DNA from: JAVBUZ01 sp031554725
Lineage (GTDB): Bacteria > Bacillota > Clostridia > Lachnospirales > Lachnospiraceae
Assembly (NCBI GenBank): GCA_031554725.1
Contig: JAVBUZ010000007.1
Span: 1-5,434 of the forward strand
DNA: 5,434 nucleotides
Direction of reading: 5' to 3'
In this document: piece after piece, positions 4,754-5,434 of the stretch
Layout of the letters: each line of letters begins with the position of its first letter
Numbering within the stretch: the first letter of the stretch is position 1
Notes under the pieces: model-generated
The model's database searches: none
What the model saw: only the letters and a program-made list of their open reading frames with translations
What the model was told of the DNA's origin: nothing
Position numbers and translations under genes: made by a program

Positions 4754-5434
4754 ATGGAAAAAGCAATAGAGGCATTCATATTATATTTACATAATACAAA
4801 GAAAGCATCTCAAAATACCATACAATCATATAAAAGAGATTTGTATAAGCTACTGAGGTTTTGTGAAGAACAAGGAATAACGGAGCTTAACGAGGTTACG
4901 CAAACTAGTTTAGTTTCCTTTGTGCTATACTTAGAAAGAAATAAATTTACACCAGCAACAGTTTCAAGAAACATAGCTTCCATCAAAGCATTTTATCATT
5001 TTTTGATAAAAGAACGCATGGTGAAGGAAGATATCTCCGAAGAGCTACATGCTCCTAAAATTGAAAAGAAAGCACCAGAGGTTATGTCGATGAGCCAAGT
5101 AGTAAAACTACTTGAGCAGCCTTCAGGTGATGGGCCAAAAGAGCTAAGAGATAAAGCCATGCTTGAGCTTTTATATGCTACGGGAATTCGAGTATCGGAG
5201 CTTATATCATTAAAAACCACAGATGTAAATCTTCAAATGGGAATTTTAATCTGTAAGGACAAGAATAAAGAAAGGGTAATTCCTTTTGGAAATAAGGCAA
5301 GGGCAGCATTACTTGCATACATAGAAAAAGCTAGAGGGGCCATGATTCAGGACTACGAAGAGGATTTCTTATTTGTAAATTGTTCTGGACAAGCAATGAG
5401 CCGTCAGGGGTTTTGGAAAATAATTAAATTCTAT
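4754..5434 (+). CDS. xerD: Tyrosine recombinase XerD, 3' end outside window
   Basis: XerD, with XerC or alone, resolves chromosome dimers at the dif site near the terminus. The window holds 227 codons of an expected 290-300, open to the last base. The N-terminal core-binding (SAM-like) domain spans about 1-85, with the familiar SQNTIQSYKRDL and a region ending SIKAFYHFL. The catalytic domain begins near 108 and contains the first catalytic arginine, Arg146, in YATGIRVSEL. The beta-hairpin lysine is probably Lys170 in KDKNKER; this hairpin seems one residue shorter than the GKGNKER form of Escherichia coli XerD. The visible sequence ends MSRQGFWKIIKFY, just before the expected HxLR and the active-site Tyr, so those cannot be checked. 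A purine-rich stretch AGGGGAGAGGAAAGG (4728-4742) precedes the ATG by 11 bases. XerD rather than XerC is chosen from the position after spoIIM and the sequence style. Confidence 0.92.
   Translation, partial: MEKAIEAFILYLHNTKKASQNTIQSYKRDLYKLLRFCEEQGITELNEVTQTSLVSFVLYLERNKFTPATVSRNIASIKAFYHFLIKERMVKEDISEELHAPKIEKKAPEVMSMSQVVKLLEQPSGDGPKELRDKAMLELLYATGIRVSELISLKTTDVNLQMGILICKDKNKERVIPFGNKARAALLAYIEKARGAMIQDYEEDFLFVNCSGQAMSRQGFWKIIKFY

Noticed and set aside
4996..5220. Minus-strand open frame within xerD
   Set aside because: It lies opposite the xerD catalytic domain, which is clearly coding on the + strand.
4754..5434. Mobile-element integrase, given a tyrosine recombinase fold
   Set aside because: The protein is a short housekeeping Xer type, sits after spoIIM in a conserved arrangement, and has no attachment repeats, excisionase or phage genes near it.
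1..5434. An undescribed defence or mobile system
   Set aside because: Every long gene belongs to a known core family (rny, aminotransferase, nudF, spoIIM, xerD), and no unexplained gene or repeat array remains.

Overview
The window is AT-rich, with genes packed on one strand and Gram-positive style Shine-Dalgarno sites (AAGGAGGTG, AAGGAG). A membrane-anchored RNase Y and a SpoIIM sporulation protein point to an endospore-forming Firmicute. The protein flavour and the order NUDIX hydrolase - spoIIM - xerD suggest Clostridia, most likely Lachnospiraceae (for example relatives of Lachnoclostridium). The family-level placement is inference from recalled protein style, not from a search.

Layout, all on the + strand. 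Bases 1-27 probably hold the last codons of an upstream gene that cannot be identified. 45-1595 is rny (RNase Y), closed by a textbook intrinsic terminator at 1613-1646. The 1596-1803 gap also carries a good sigma-A-type promoter and a 12-bp palindrome. 1804-3087 is a PLP-dependent aminotransferase of the aspartate aminotransferase Ic type. The 3088-3375 gap holds two successive terminator-like hairpins and the poorly defined promoter region of the next unit. 3376-3912 is a NUDIX hydrolase of the ADP-ribose pyrophosphatase type. 4012-4623 is spoIIM (an ATG at 3994 is less likely), preceded by a candidate sigma-E promoter and a 9-bp hairpin. 4754-5434 is the first 227 codons of xerD, cut by the window edge, preceded by a candidate sigma-A promoter with a perfect TATAAT.

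The genes do not form one pathway. rny (mRNA turnover) and the aminotransferase appear to be separate transcription units. nudF-spoIIM-xerD is a recurring housekeeping/sporulation neighbourhood: spoIIM makes the membrane component of the SpoIID/M/P engulfment machine, and xerD makes half of the chromosome-dimer resolvase. The promoter signals suggest that spoIIM and xerD can each be transcribed independently of the gene before them.

I see no transposon, prophage, CRISPR array, rRNA or tRNA, and no evidence for an undescribed system. The points worth a second look are regulatory: a hairpin overlapping the rny ribosome binding site, a GntR-like palindrome just downstream of the aminotransferase promoter, and a sigma-E-like promoter plus 5'-terminal hairpin ahead of spoIIM.
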